Source: Kingella sp. (in: b-proteobacteria) | GTDB lineage: Bacteria; Pseudomonadota; Gammaproteobacteria; Burkholderiales; Neisseriaceae | Assembly (NCBI RefSeq): GCF_030527935.1 | Contig: NZ_JAUMZV010000033.1 | Span: 1-25,006, forward strand | Length of the DNA: 25,006 nucleotides | Direction: 5' to 3' | Shown: positions 1 to 8,524 of the stretch, piece after piece | Layout: each line of letters opens with the position of its first letter | Position numbering within the stretch: the first letter of the stretch is position 1 | Made by a program: the position numbers and the translations under genes | The notes under the pieces: model-generated | Database searches by the model: none | What the model saw: the letters and a program-made list of their open reading frames with translations, nothing else | Told to the model about the DNA's origin: nothing

Positions 1-57
1 ATAGGGGAAATTCTAACTTAATGTGAATTTCCTGAGTTATCTAGGACAGCCCCAAGA
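1..57. mobile_element. Possible terminal fragment of an insertion sequence (IS1016/IS1595-like?)
   Basis: Read on the minus strand, the segment starts with GGGGCTGTCCTAGATAAC near position 55 and contains an 8-bp inverted repeat (GGAAATTC ... GAATTTCC). It carries no gene. From memory this resembles the ends of IS1016-type elements in Haemophilus and Neisseria, but the rest of any element lies outside the window, so identity is uncertain. It ends about 65 bp before rsmB. Confidence 0.3.
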
Positions 58-120
58 AAATATTGCACCCAATTAAGTTTTTTCAGGCAGCCTGAAACCT
101 ACCTTTTCCAAAGGAAACCC

Positions 121-1377
121 ATGTCCCTCTACCAAGTCCAATCTCTCGCCGCGCACACCCTTGCCGCTGTGGCATCAGGCAAAAATCTTGCCGATGAACT
201 CGCGCACATCATCGCGCAAAACCCCGAGCTCACCGCACAAGACAAAGGTATGCTGCAAGACATCGCCTATGGCTGCCAACGCCATTTAGGCAGCCTGAAA
301 TTTATGCTCGGCAAAATGCTCAACAAGCCGATTGACAACGAAGCCCTGCAAAGCTATCTGCTGGTTGCGCTCTATCAGCTCAACCACACGCAAAACGCGC
401 CGCACGCGGTGGTAAACGAAGCGGTGAACCACATCGCGCAAATCGGACGTGGGCAATTTCGCTCGTTTGCCAACGCCATCTTGCGCCGCTTTTTGCGCGA
501 AAAAGATGGGCTCAACAAAGCCTGCCGCTATGACGATGTTGCCAAACATAATCTACCCATTTGGCTGCAAAAAACCTTGCAAAATCAATACACCAAACAT
601 TGGCACAACATCGCCACCGCGTTCCAAGCCCATCCGCCGCTCACGCTGCGCGTTAATCGCCGCCATGCCAACGCCGAGCAATACCTTGCCATGCTGCACG
701 ATGCGGGGCTAAACGGCAAAATTTTGGACGACTACGCCATCCGTTTAAGCCAAGCCGTGCCCGTTGCGCAGTTGCCGCGCTTTGCCGATGGCTGGGTGTC
801 GGTGCAAGATTGGGGCGCGCAGCAAGCCGCGCCGTTGCTCGCCCCGCAAAACGGCGAACGCATCCTAGACGCTTGCGCCGCGCCGGGGGGCAAAACAGGG
901 CATATTTTGGAACTTGCCGATTGCGCGGTAACTGCGCTAGACATTGCCCCGCAACGCCTGCAACGTGTGCGCGACAACCTTGCCCGATTGCATTTTCAGG
1001 CTGCCTTACATTGCGCCGATGCCCAAAATTTAAGTGATTGGTATAATGGCGAGCCGTTTGACGCAATCTTGGCAGACATCCCCTGCACCGCATCGGGCAC
1101 GATTAAGCGCAATCCTGACATCAAGTGGCTGCGCCGCCCCAGCGATGCGTATAAAACCGCCCGCCAGCAAGAGCCGCTGCTGGATGCGCTGTGGACAACG
1201 CTCAAATCAGGCGGGCGGATGCTGTTGGCAACCTGTTCGCTGTTTGAAGAAGAAAACCAGCAGCAATGCCAACGCTTTCTCAATCGCCACGCCGATGCCC
1301 GTTTGCAAACCGAAAAAATCCTTATCCCAAGCGAAAAACAAGATGGCTTTTATTACGCACTTATTGAAAAACATTAA
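121..1377 (+). CDS. rsmB: 16S rRNA m5C967 methyltransferase RsmB
   Basis: A 418-residue protein of normal length for RsmB (Sun/Fmu), which methylates C5 of cytosine 967 in 16S rRNA using S-adenosylmethionine. The N-terminal 130 or so residues look like the NusB-like RNA-binding domain. The C-terminal Rossmann methyltransferase shows the SAM loop LDACAAPGGKTGH, the DIPC motif with its conserved Cys followed by ASGTIKRNPDIKW, and the catalytic-Cys motif ATCS followed by the FEEEN segment. The ATG is preceded by AAAGGA at a normal distance. Two uptake sequences are embedded in frame, one read as GSLK near residue 57 and one in the SAM domain as FQAA. It begins a four-gene plus-strand run (rsmB, DUF4390, ntrY, ntrX) also known in Neisseria. 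Confidence 0.96.
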   Translation: MSLYQVQSLAAHTLAAVASGKNLADELAHIIAQNPELTAQDKGMLQDIAYGCQRHLGSLKFMLGKMLNKPIDNEALQSYLLVALYQLNHTQNAPHAVVNEAVNHIAQIGRGQFRSFANAILRRFLREKDGLNKACRYDDVAKHNLPIWLQKTLQNQYTKHWHNIATAFQAHPPLTLRVNRRHANAEQYLAMLHDAGLNGKILDDYAIRLSQAVPVAQLPRFADGWVSVQDWGAQQAAPLLAPQNGERILDACAAPGGKTGHILELADCAVTALDIAPQRLQRVRDNLARLHFQAALHCADAQNLSDWYNGEPFDAILADIPCTASGTIKRNPDIKWLRRPSDAYKTARQQEPLLDALWTTLKSGGRMLLATCSLFEEENQQQCQRFLNRHADARLQTEKILIPSEKQDGFYYALIEKH

Positions 1378-1406
1378 CCGCGTTTTCACTACATTGCCGC
1401 CTTTGG

Positions 1407-1451
1407 TTTTCAGGCTGCCTTACCCCTTGCGCCGCAAAGGCAGCCTGAAAA
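1407..1451 (+). terminator. Inverted DUS pair after rsmB
   Basis: Two uptake sequences face each other: arms 1407-1421 and 1437-1451 form a perfect 15-bp stem with a 15-nt loop. It starts about 30 nt after the rsmB stop. There is no T-run after it, so it may only attenuate transcription into the next gene. Confidence 0.45.
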
Positions 1452-1537
1452 CCCAACGTTGCCGCACAGCGCAAACCCATCATCTGGGCAACGTCCCAAG
1501 CCGATTGTTGCTGCTCAATCCAAGGCAGCCTGAAAAC

Positions 1538-2131
1538 GTGTGCAGCCGCCTAACCCCGTTTTCAGGCTGCCTTATCGCGCTGATGCTTGCCACCGCCTTA
1601 TTGCTCAGCCCCAGCAGCCACGCCGACACCATCACCGCCACGCGCTACGAAGCCAAAATCCAAGCCAATGGGCAGCTTGCCATCAGCACCCGCTTTCAAA
1701 CCGAGCTGCCCGAGCAACTGCAAAACGCGCTACAACAAGGCGTGCCACTGGATTTTTCCTTGTCCTACCGCCTAGAACGCCCCACACTCGCGTCCTATCG
1801 CTTCAAAATCAACCAACTTATTAGCACTGCCAACAGCGTTAGCTACCGCCTGACCTTTCACCCGCTCACCAATCGCTACCGCGTTGCCGTGGGCACATTT
1901 TCCACCGAATACAACAGCCTAGCCACCGCGCTCAAAGCCATCGGCGCAATCGCCAACTGGCAAGTGCTCAACGAAGGCGCGTTGTCTGAAACGCCCGCCA
2001 GCGAAGTCAAAGCCCAGGTTAAGCTTAATCTCACCACCACCAAGCTGCCCAAGCCTTTCCAAATCAACGCCATCAACTCGCGCGATTGGGATTTGGATTC
2101 GGGTTGGCATGATTTGACGATTAAGCAGTAG
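1538..2131 (+). CDS. DUF4390 family secreted protein of unknown function
   Basis: The mature part (from about position 1620) matches the DUF4390 pattern: an early segment TRYEAKIQANGQLAISTRF, then a PLDFSLSYRLERP strand, then the hallmark LPKPFQINA followed by SRDWDLDSGW near the C-terminus. DUF4390 proteins are exported proteins usually encoded just before ntrY in beta-proteobacteria, as here; their biochemical role is unknown. The start is unclear. GTG at 1538 gives about 30 residues with an Arg near the N-terminus, a hydrophobic core and an AXA-like end (SSHA-D), a good Sec signal peptide. ATG at 1583 gives a signal lacking the basic end. Neither has a clear ribosome-binding site. If 1538 is right, the uptake sequence at 1560-1571 is translated as part of the signal peptide. 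Confidence 0.75.
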   Translation: MCSRLTPFSGCLIALMLATALLLSPSSHADTITATRYEAKIQANGQLAISTRFQTELPEQLQNALQQGVPLDFSLSYRLERPTLASYRFKINQLISTANSVSYRLTFHPLTNRYRVAVGTFSTEYNSLATALKAIGAIANWQVLNEGALSETPASEVKAQVKLNLTTTKLPKPFQINAINSRDWDLDSGWHDLTIKQ

Positions 2132-2153
2132 GCAGCCTGAAAACAAAAAATAC

Positions 2154-2258
2154 CGTCATTCCCGCGCAGGCGGGAATCTTGTCCAATATTCATAAATGCG
2201 TGAAAAAACAATCCATTGCGTAAGTCCTACCAAGATTCCCGCCTACGCGGGAATGACG
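2154..2258. repeat. Pair of dRS3 repeats flanking a ~57-bp spacer (NIME-like unit)
   Basis: Positions 2158-2177 and 2235-2254 both fit ATTCCC-N8-GGGAAT exactly, the 20-bp dRS3 repeat defined in Neisseria. The two copies sit in opposite orientation within a 27-bp inverted repeat (2154-2180 against 2232-2258) that has a single mismatch. In Neisseria such pairs with a short core are called intergenic mosaic elements, and dRS3 is an integration site for filamentous phages. The unit lies in the DUF4390-ntrY gap, which otherwise holds only uptake sequences. Confidence 0.8.
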
Positions 2259-2300
2259 AAGAATTGACTATTTCTTGTTGTGTTTTGGATTTTGCAAAGG

Positions 2301-2346
2301 TTTCAGGCTGCCTCTAACTATCCATCCCGCCAAAGGCAGCCTGAAA
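2301..2346 (+). repeat. Inverted DUS pair upstream of ntrY
   Basis: The arms 2301-2313 and 2334-2346 are perfectly complementary uptake sequences. There is no T-run, so terminator function is doubtful. Together with the dRS3 unit it fills the roughly 310-bp gap between the DUF4390 gene and ntrY; no other feature was found there. Confidence 0.6.
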
Positions 2347-2440
2347 ACAAGTTTACAAACTTCCCCAAACCCCATCCCATCACCCCACGCCCCCCCAAAA
2401 AAGCAGCCTGAAAACCCCATTCTCACCACCCCATCCCATC

Positions 2441-4567
2441 ATGCAAAAATTCCTTATCTTCTGCGGCATCCTTTCCTTTATCGCCCTTTACGCCCTAAGC
2501 CAATCCACCGACAGCAACAGCCCCTACGCCCCCTATTTCTGGGCAATCGCCAGCTTCACAGGCGCGCTCGCCTTTGCCATGCTCATCGTAACCCTGCGCT
2601 ACATCTGGCACATCGTCCGCGACAAACGCAACCACGTTTTCGGCTCGCAAATCGCCCGCCGTCTCTCCACCATGTTCGCCATCGTCGCCGCCTTGCCCGC
2701 CCTATTTTTGCTCGGCGTTGCCGTTCAATTTATCGCCCACAGCATCAACTCATGGTTTGGCAACGACACCAAAGAAGCCCTAGAACGCAGCCTGAAACTC
2801 AGCCAAACCGCGCTAGACAACGCCGCCAGCAACAGCGTGCAAGAAGCCCAACGCATCCGCGCCAACCTAGCCACCGCGCTCGTGCAAAGCAAAGACCCCT
2901 ACGAAGCCTTCCAAACCCAGCAAGCCCGCACATTCAGCCATCTTGCCCTGTGGCAACTAGACAACCACCAACTCGTTGCCGAGCGCAATCCCCAAAAACT
3001 CCCCGCCCCCGATTTTGACCCCGCCACCCTGCAATCGCTGCAACAGCAACAAATCATCCGCAGCATAGAAAACGTAAATGGCACGCTATATGCTAGCGGC
3101 TGGATAATGCTGCCAAAATACGTCAGTAAACAATATATCTTCTTTTTCAGGCAGCCCATCCCCGAAAGCGTCGCCAAAGATGCCGAGCTGATAGAATCCG
3201 CCCGCGCCAAATACGCCGAACTCGTCTTCGCCCAAAAAGGCTTGCAAACCTTCTTTCTCGCCACCTTGCTCATCGCCGCCCTGCTCGCCATTCTGCTCTC
3301 GCTTGCCGCCGCGCTGTATTTCGCCCGCCGCTTCGTTGAACCCATCATCGCCCTAGCCGATGGCGCACGCTCCGTTGCACACAACGATTTCAGCCGCCGC
3401 ATTCCCGTAACCAGCCAAGACGAACTGGGCAAGCTATCAGGCATGTTTAACTACATGACCCAACAGCTTGCCAACGCCCAATTTGCCAACGAACGCCACC
3501 ACAAAGAACAAGAAGCTGCCCGCCATTATTTAGAGCGCGTGTTAAACAGCCTAAGCGCAGGCGTGATTACCCTAGACCACCAAGGCAGCCTGAAAACCTA
3601 CAACACCAGCGCACAACAAATGCTAGACATAGACCTAGCCCAACACATCGGCGAGCAAACCAGCGCATGGTATGATTTCAGCCCGCAACACCACGCCGCC
3701 GCCGCGCTCATCAACGCCCTAATCGCCAGCGAACACAGCCCCGAGCCCGTAGAACTCTCCTACACCGCACAAGACAGCAGCCGCATCCTGCTGGGCAAAG
3801 CCATCCGCCTGCCCGCCGAAAACGGCAAAGGCTTGGTGCTCGTGTTTGACAACATCACCGAGCTCGTCCGCGCCCAAAAAGAAGCCGCATGGGGCGAAGT
3901 TGCCAAACGCTTAGCCCACGAAATCCGCAACCCGCTCACCCCCATCCAACTCTCCGCCGAACGGTTGGCATGGAAATTGCAAGACAAATTAGACACAAAA
4001 AACGCGCAAATCCTAACCAAATCCACCGACACCATCATCAAACAAGTCGCCGCGCTCAAAGAAATGGTAGAAGCCTTCCGCAACTACGCCCGCGCGCCCA
4101 GCCTAAAACTCACCGAAACCAATCTCAACACTCTCGTTTCCGAAGTTCTAGTGCTTTATGAAAGCAGCCCCTGCCAATTCATTGCCGATTTAAGCCCCAA
4201 GCCCGCGTGGATGCAAGCCGACACCACCGCCATGCGCCAAGTGTTGCACAACCTATTCAAAAACGCTGCCGAAGCCGCCGAAAGCGACCCGCAGCCTGAA
4301 ACCCACATTCAAATCTTGGTACATGAGACCACCATCAGTCTCACCGTAACCAACAACGGCAAAAGTTTCAGCCCGCAAATGCTGCAAAACGCCTTTGAAC
4401 CCTATGTTACCGACAAGCCCACAGGCACAGGACTAGGCTTGCCCGTAGTCAAAAAGATCATAGAAGAACACGGCGGGCACATCAGCCTAGCCAACCAAAT
4501 CCCATCTGGTGCAAGCATTAGCATTACACTACCTAAGATAACAACAACAGAAGCAGAAAACTCATGA
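2441..4567 (+). CDS. ntrY: Membrane sensor histidine kinase NtrY
   Basis: A 708-residue sensor kinase with NtrY-type architecture. Three hydrophobic segments lie in the first 100 residues, then a periplasmic region, then a fourth transmembrane helix around residues 268-292 (TLLIAALLAILLSLAAALYF). A HAMP linker follows, then a PAS-like domain (LNSLSAGVITLDHQGSLKTY), the HisKA H-box LAHEIRNPLTPIQLSAERL with the phospho-acceptor His near residue 493, the N-box NLFKNAAEAAE and the G-box TGTGLGLPVVKKI. In Neisseria the NtrYX pair is tied to expression of respiratory enzymes rather than classical nitrogen control. The stop overlaps the ntrX start (ATGA), indicating translational coupling. An uptake sequence at 3582 is translated as QGSLKT in the PAS domain. 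Confidence 0.95.
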   Translation: MQKFLIFCGILSFIALYALSQSTDSNSPYAPYFWAIASFTGALAFAMLIVTLRYIWHIVRDKRNHVFGSQIARRLSTMFAIVAALPALFLLGVAVQFIAHSINSWFGNDTKEALERSLKLSQTALDNAASNSVQEAQRIRANLATALVQSKDPYEAFQTQQARTFSHLALWQLDNHQLVAERNPQKLPAPDFDPATLQSLQQQQIIRSIENVNGTLYASGWIMLPKYVSKQYIFFFRQPIPESVAKDAELIESARAKYAELVFAQKGLQTFFLATLLIAALLAILLSLAAALYFARRFVEPIIALADGARSVAHNDFSRRIPVTSQDELGKLSGMFNYMTQQLANAQFANERHHKEQEAARHYLERVLNSLSAGVITLDHQGSLKTYNTSAQQMLDIDLAQHIGEQTSAWYDFSPQHHAAAALINALIASEHSPEPVELSYTAQDSSRILLGKAIRLPAENGKGLVLVFDNITELVRAQKEAAWGEVAKRLAHEIRNPLTPIQLSAERLAWKLQDKLDTKNAQILTKSTDTIIKQVAALKEMVEAFRNYARAPSLKLTETNLNTLVSEVLVLYESSPCQFIADLSPKPAWMQADTTAMRQVLHNLFKNAAEAAESDPQPETHIQILVHETTISLTVTNNGKSFSPQMLQNAFEPYVTDKPTGTGLGLPVVKKIIEEHGGHISLANQIPSGASISITLPKITTTEAENS

Positions 4568-5865
4568 GAAGTACAGACATCTTAATCGTCGATGACGAAA
4601 TTGGAATCCGCGAAGTATTGCAGGAAACTCTTGAAGATGAAGGCTACACCGTTTCGCTCGCCGCCAACGCAGGCGAAGCGCGTGCTATGCGCAACAAAAA
4701 CCGCCCAGCCCTTGTGCTGCTGGATATTTGGATGCCCGATAGCGACGGCATTACCCTGCTCAAAGAATGGGCAAAAAATGGGCAGCTTACCATGCCCGTG
4801 ATTATGATGAGTGGACACGGCAGCATTGACACCGCCGTAGAAGCCACCAAAATCGGCGCGATAGACTTTCTAGAAAAACCCATCCCCTTGCAAAAACTCT
4901 TGCAAGCCGTGGAACGCGCGCTCAAACAAAACGAATCCGAAAACAGCCAAAACGCCGTAATTGAAAGCTTGGGCAACAGCGCCGTGATTCAAACATTCAA
5001 TCAGCAAGTCAAACAAGCGCAAACGCACAACAGTGCCGTGCTGCTTATCGGCGAAACGGGCTCGCCCTTTGAAATCATCGCCCGCTTTTTCCACAAAAAA
5101 GACACGCCTTGGGTGCAGCCCACGCGCGCCGAGCAAATCATAGACATCCCCAACGAACTGCTCAATAAAGCCACCAACGGCGTGCTTTATCTGGGCGACA
5201 TCTCCCAATTAAGCAAAAACATCCGTCAAGGCATCGCCTTTCTTACCAGCAAAGCCGACAAACACAACACCCGCATCGTGTTCATCAGCTCGCGCCCGCT
5301 CAACGAACTTTTAGATAATTCGCAAAGCGACACCCGCCTAATGAGCGTACTATCCAGCGCAATTATCAACATCCCATCCCTGCGCCAGCATTCCGAAGAC
5401 ATCCCCTTTATCGTCAATCGGCTGCTCAACGAAATCTCCCCCAAACGCCCCATTAAATTCGCCACCAACGCCATGAATCGCTTGCGCCAATACGACTGGC
5501 CGGGCAATTTTGAACAACTACGCAACGTCATCAACAGCTTGGTGCTCAACTGCGAGCAAAACGAAATCAGCGACATCGCCGTTTCGCGCTTGCTCAACCA
5601 ATTCAACACCGAAGAAACGTTTGCCGATGTGCGCAGCGCGTTCAATTTCAACCTGCCCTTGCGCGAACTGCGCGAAGAATTGGAACGCCGCTATTTTGAA
5701 TTTCACATCCGCCAAGAAAACCACAACATGAGCCGCGTGGCGCAAAAAGTGGGCTTGGAGCGCACCCATCTGTATCGCAAACTCAAACAGCTTGGCATCA
5801 CTTTCTCGCGCCGCACCGCTGCGAACAATGGCGGTCAAGAAAGCTGCAATGAAAGCTGCAACTAG
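4564..5865 (+). CDS. ntrX: Response regulator NtrX with a degenerate AAA+ domain
   Basis: A 433-residue partner of NtrY. The receiver domain is intact: acidic pocket D10/D11, phospho-acceptor D54 in LLDIWMP, S83 and K105. A Fis-type helix-turn-helix is present at the C-terminus (NHNMSRVAQKVGLERTHLYR). The central domain is damaged for a sigma-54 activator. The Walker A reads GETGSPFE (residues 163-170) instead of GETGTGKE, the Walker B DE is replaced (LYLGDIS), and the stretch that normally carries GAFTGA is missing. Flanking landmarks such as SEDIPFIV and YDWPGNFEQLRNV remain. ATP hydrolysis and sigma-54 remodelling are therefore unlikely, and it probably acts as a conventional DNA-binding regulator. 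The start is fixed by the 4-bp overlap with ntrY. Confidence 0.94.
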   Translation: MRSTDILIVDDEIGIREVLQETLEDEGYTVSLAANAGEARAMRNKNRPALVLLDIWMPDSDGITLLKEWAKNGQLTMPVIMMSGHGSIDTAVEATKIGAIDFLEKPIPLQKLLQAVERALKQNESENSQNAVIESLGNSAVIQTFNQQVKQAQTHNSAVLLIGETGSPFEIIARFFHKKDTPWVQPTRAEQIIDIPNELLNKATNGVLYLGDISQLSKNIRQGIAFLTSKADKHNTRIVFISSRPLNELLDNSQSDTRLMSVLSSAIINIPSLRQHSEDIPFIVNRLLNEISPKRPIKFATNAMNRLRQYDWPGNFEQLRNVINSLVLNCEQNEISDIAVSRLLNQFNTEETFADVRSAFNFNLPLRELREELERRYFEFHIRQENHNMSRVAQKVGLERTHLYRKLKQLGITFSRRTAANNGGQESCNESCN

Positions 5866-5886
5866 AATGAAGAAACCGCGTAATCA

Positions 5887-5921
5887 TAAACCCGCACCAT
5901 TGGATGCGGGTTTTGTGTTTT
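5887..5921 (+). terminator. Rho-independent terminator of the ntrYX operon
   Basis: About 20 nt after the ntrX stop, AAACCCGCA and TGCGGGTTT form a 9-bp stem around CCATTGGA, followed by the T-rich tail TGTGTTTT. Confidence 0.85.
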
Positions 5922-6066
5922 CAGGCTGCCTTGTAGGGATGCGGGTAGGCAGCCTGAAAATGGTCTTTTATGCTGTTTTTGCTCTATTGAAACCTGCTTT
6001 ACCCGTTTTCAGGCTGCCTATGTTTTGGATTGCGCCTTAGCAACATTCCCAAAGGCAGCCTGAAAA
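5918..6066. repeat. Two consecutive inverted DUS pairs in the ntrX-bamC gap
   Basis: The first pair is 5918-5931 with 5947-5960 and the second 6006-6019 with 6053-6066; both are perfect inverted uptake sequences. Imperfect copies follow at about 6140, 6190 and 6207. The 400-bp gap between the convergent ntrX and bamC genes holds only these repeats and the two terminators. Confidence 0.7.
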
Positions 6067-6224
6067 TCAACTTAACACAGCGCAAATTCATCGCTCGCCT
6101 ATTGAGCGAGTAGCCCACGCAAACCATCCATATTCCATTTTCAGGCTGCTGTTGGCGAACCGTATAAGTCAAAACAATTTAGCACTCGTTTTCAGGCTGC
6201 TCATCTTTTCAGGCTGCCCCAATA

Positions 6225-6252
6225 CAAAAAAGGCAGCCTGAAAAGCTGCCTT
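6225..6252 (-). terminator. Terminator of the dapA-bamC operon
   Basis: On the minus strand AAGGCAGC, a 7-nt loop and GCTGCCTT form a perfect 8-bp stem followed by a run of T, beginning about 12 nt after the bamC stop. One arm belongs to an uptake sequence. Confidence 0.8.
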
Positions 6253-6264
6253 CTATCGCTTCGT

Positions 6265-7404
6265 TTACTTCAACTCGTTATACAACTCACGTATCCATTT
6301 ATTCGCACGCGCATCATTCAACGGCTTGCCTGCTTGGTCTAACAACACAACACGTTGCCCATTCGGCTCTTGCACCAAGCCCACCAGCAACTGCACGGAC
6401 TGGTTGGTTGTTGCAGCAGGCTGTTGGGCTTTTTTGCCTTTAAACCAGCGGCTCAACAAACCAGGTTTGCGATTATCTGCCGCTGCCTGTGCCAATTCTT
6501 CGCTTTGGGTGGGCGCAGGGCGCACAATAAACATCCCGCGCTCGCTCACAAATTGCTGAACGGTTAAGCCAATGCGGTCAAGCGCGGAAGCGATGCGGTT
6601 TACATTGCGCTCTGCCGCGCCATACACAATCACGCTGTCTTGTTCCAGCTTGGCAAATTCCGTGCCTTGCGCTTGGTCGGCGCGAACCGCCGTTTGCTGG
6701 GTGGCAACTGCTTCATCCACGCCCAAATATTGCATAAAGCGCGACAAGAACGCCGCTTCTAAATTCGGGTCGTTGGCGCGTGGCTGCCAAATGGTGCTTT
6801 CTTCTTTTTTGCTGTCAAAAACTTCTTCCAAGCCTTTGTGCGTAAAGAAAATATCCAAATCGCCTGTACGGCTGTTGCGCTCCATGCGAATCAAGAATTT
6901 ATCGCGCTCGCTAGTGGTGTACACGCCCCCCATGCCCACTTTGTCAAACAGCTTGCGCAAGCCTTGGTTGGGCAATTTGGCGCGGTTTTCCGCCCATTCG
7001 GTTTCCATTAAGCCCGCTTGTGGCTCTTCGGAATAAATGGTAAAGCCTGCTTCTTGCCAGAATGCGCGCAGCAGTGGCCACATTTCTGCTGCCGATTTGT
7101 TTTTCACCACCAACCAGCGTTGATTGCCTTGACGCTCAATGTGCGCGTCTTTCACTTGATTTAAGACTTTTTTTCCGCCTTGCGATTTGGTTTCTTTCAA
7201 CGCATTGGGGTTAGCGGTTGTGCCTTTGGGCAGGCTGTATAAATCGCCGTTGCGCGGGTCGTTTAAATCAGGTGGCACTTCCAAGCTCACAATTTTATTG
7301 TTGGCAGATTGGTAATCCAGCTTGGGGTTTTCTTTTTTGCTGCCAGAGCAAGCAGCAAGGCTGATAGCGGTTAGGGCTAAAACAAGGGGTTTGATGTGGT
7401 TCAT
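6265..7404 (-). CDS. bamC: Outer-membrane assembly lipoprotein BamC
   Basis: A 379-residue lipoprotein (NlpB/DapX family), part of the BAM complex that inserts beta-barrel proteins into the outer membrane. The start is an ATG with GGAAGG about 6 nt upstream; a GTG two codons earlier overlaps the spacer and is less likely. The signal peptide MNHIKPLVLALTAISLAAC ends in the lipobox LAAC, giving a lipidated Cys at residue 19. The conserved flexible N-terminal stretch follows (DYQSANNKIVSLEVPPDL), which in E. coli contacts BamD. Two globular lobes come after it; the first contains RWLVVKNKSAAEMWPLLRAFW. It lies 18 nt downstream of dapA, the same pairing as dapA-nlpB in E. coli. Confidence 0.92.
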   Translation of the reverse strand: MNHIKPLVLALTAISLAACSGSKKENPKLDYQSANNKIVSLEVPPDLNDPRNGDLYSLPKGTTANPNALKETKSQGGKKVLNQVKDAHIERQGNQRWLVVKNKSAAEMWPLLRAFWQEAGFTIYSEEPQAGLMETEWAENRAKLPNQGLRKLFDKVGMGGVYTTSERDKFLIRMERNSRTGDLDIFFTHKGLEEVFDSKKEESTIWQPRANDPNLEAAFLSRFMQYLGVDEAVATQQTAVRADQAQGTEFAKLEQDSVIVYGAAERNVNRIASALDRIGLTVQQFVSERGMFIVRPAPTQSEELAQAAADNRKPGLLSRWFKGKKAQQPAATTNQSVQLLVGLVQEPNGQRVVLLDQAGKPLNDARANKWIRELYNELK

Positions 7405-7422
7405 GTACACCTTCCAAAAAAA

Positions 7423-8298
7423 TTAAATCAAGTTGGTTGCTTTTAAAGCAGCACGAACTTTTTCTTGCGCGGCAGGGCTTAATGGCAAGATAGGCAAGCG
7501 AACGTGTTCCGCGCATACGCCCAGTTGTGATGCTGCCCATTTTGGTGAAGCGGGGCTGGGCTCACAGAACATCACGTCATACAAAGGCACAAGGCGTTTG
7601 TTCAGCTCGCGCGCTTGGGCAATGTTGCCATCCAATGCGCTGTGGCACATTTGCGAGAACAATTTAGGAGCAACGTTGCCTGCCACGTTAATCACGCCTT
7701 TGCCGCCGCAAAGCATATTCGCCATACCTGTGGGGTCGTCGCCCGAATAAACGGCGAAACCTTCTGGCACGTTGTTAATCAAAGAAACCACGCGCCCGAT
7801 GTTGCCGCTGGCTTCTTTTACGCCCACGATATTGGGGATTTGCGCTAAACGCACGATGGTGTCGTTACACATATCCACCACGGTGCGCCCTGGGACGTTG
7901 TACACAATCATGGGGATGGCTGCGGCTTCGGCGATGGCTTTGAAGTGTTGATACATGCCTTCTTGCGAAGGTTTGTTGTAATAAGGAACAACGGATAGCG
8001 TGTAATCTGCGCCCAGTTTTTCGGCGGCTTGGGCAAGCACAATGGCTTCGCGGGTGTTGTTTGCGCCTGCGCCTGCCACAACAGGAATGCGCTTGTTGGC
8101 GGTTTTGATGACGGTTTCAACCACTTTCAAATGTTCTTCAACGGAAAGGGTGGCGGATTCACCTGTTGTGCCCACGGCAACGATGGCATCTGTGCCGTTA
8201 GCGATGTGCCATTCAACCAGTGCTTGCAGTTGTTCGTAGTTCACGCTGCCATCGGCGTGCATGGGGGTAATGAGTGCAACAATGCTTCCTGTTAGCAT
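7423..8298 (-). CDS. dapA: 4-hydroxy-tetrahydrodipicolinate synthase DapA
   Basis: A 291-residue TIM-barrel enzyme of normal length that condenses pyruvate with aspartate semialdehyde, the first committed step to lysine and meso-diaminopimelate. Visible motifs are AVGTTGES with T44/T45, the Tyr in YNVPGRT, and the Schiff-base Lys in VGVKEASGN, plus CEPSPASPKWA near the C-terminus. The ATG at 8298 is chosen because AAAGGTG lies at the right distance; an in-frame GTG at 8307 overlaps that ribosome-binding site. It is co-transcribed with bamC and ends in a shared terminator. Confidence 0.97.
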   Translation of the reverse strand: MLTGSIVALITPMHADGSVNYEQLQALVEWHIANGTDAIVAVGTTGESATLSVEEHLKVVETVIKTANKRIPVVAGAGANNTREAIVLAQAAEKLGADYTLSVVPYYNKPSQEGMYQHFKAIAEAAAIPMIVYNVPGRTVVDMCNDTIVRLAQIPNIVGVKEASGNIGRVVSLINNVPEGFAVYSGDDPTGMANMLCGGKGVINVAGNVAPKLFSQMCHSALDGNIAQARELNKRLVPLYDVMFCEPSPASPKWAASQLGVCAEHVRLPILPLSPAAQEKVRAALKATNLI

Positions 8299-8358
8299 GA
8301 TATTCACCTTTTATTTGTGAAAAATTGAAAAACGTTGCAGCGTGTGCAACGGCGCATG

Positions 8359-8386
8359 ATTTTAGCCTATTTCCAAGCGTGGGCAA
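8359..8386 (-). promoter_or_regulatory. Probable sigma-70 promoter for dapA-bamC
   Basis: On the minus strand TTGCCC, 16 nt, then TAAAAT, about 60 nt upstream of the dapA start. The -10 sits in the context GCTAAAATC, which recurs before ybiT and the acyl-CoA dehydrogenase gene in this window. Confidence 0.5.
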
Positions 8387-8524
8387 AATTAAAACACATA
8401 TTCAGGCAGCCTGAAAGCTGTTTTTGTAAATAAACGTAAATATTTAGCGAGCAAAAATGGGAGTTTAATAATAATCAGCAATCATTTTCAAATTAGTTAT
8501 TTGATGTTGCTATGAATTTTGCGG

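Noticed and set aside
1034..1537. Long in-frame extension upstream of the DUF4390 gene, starting within rsmB
   Set aside because: It is a shifted-frame translation of rsmB followed by uptake sequences and lacks a ribosome-binding site; the signal peptide marks the real beginning.
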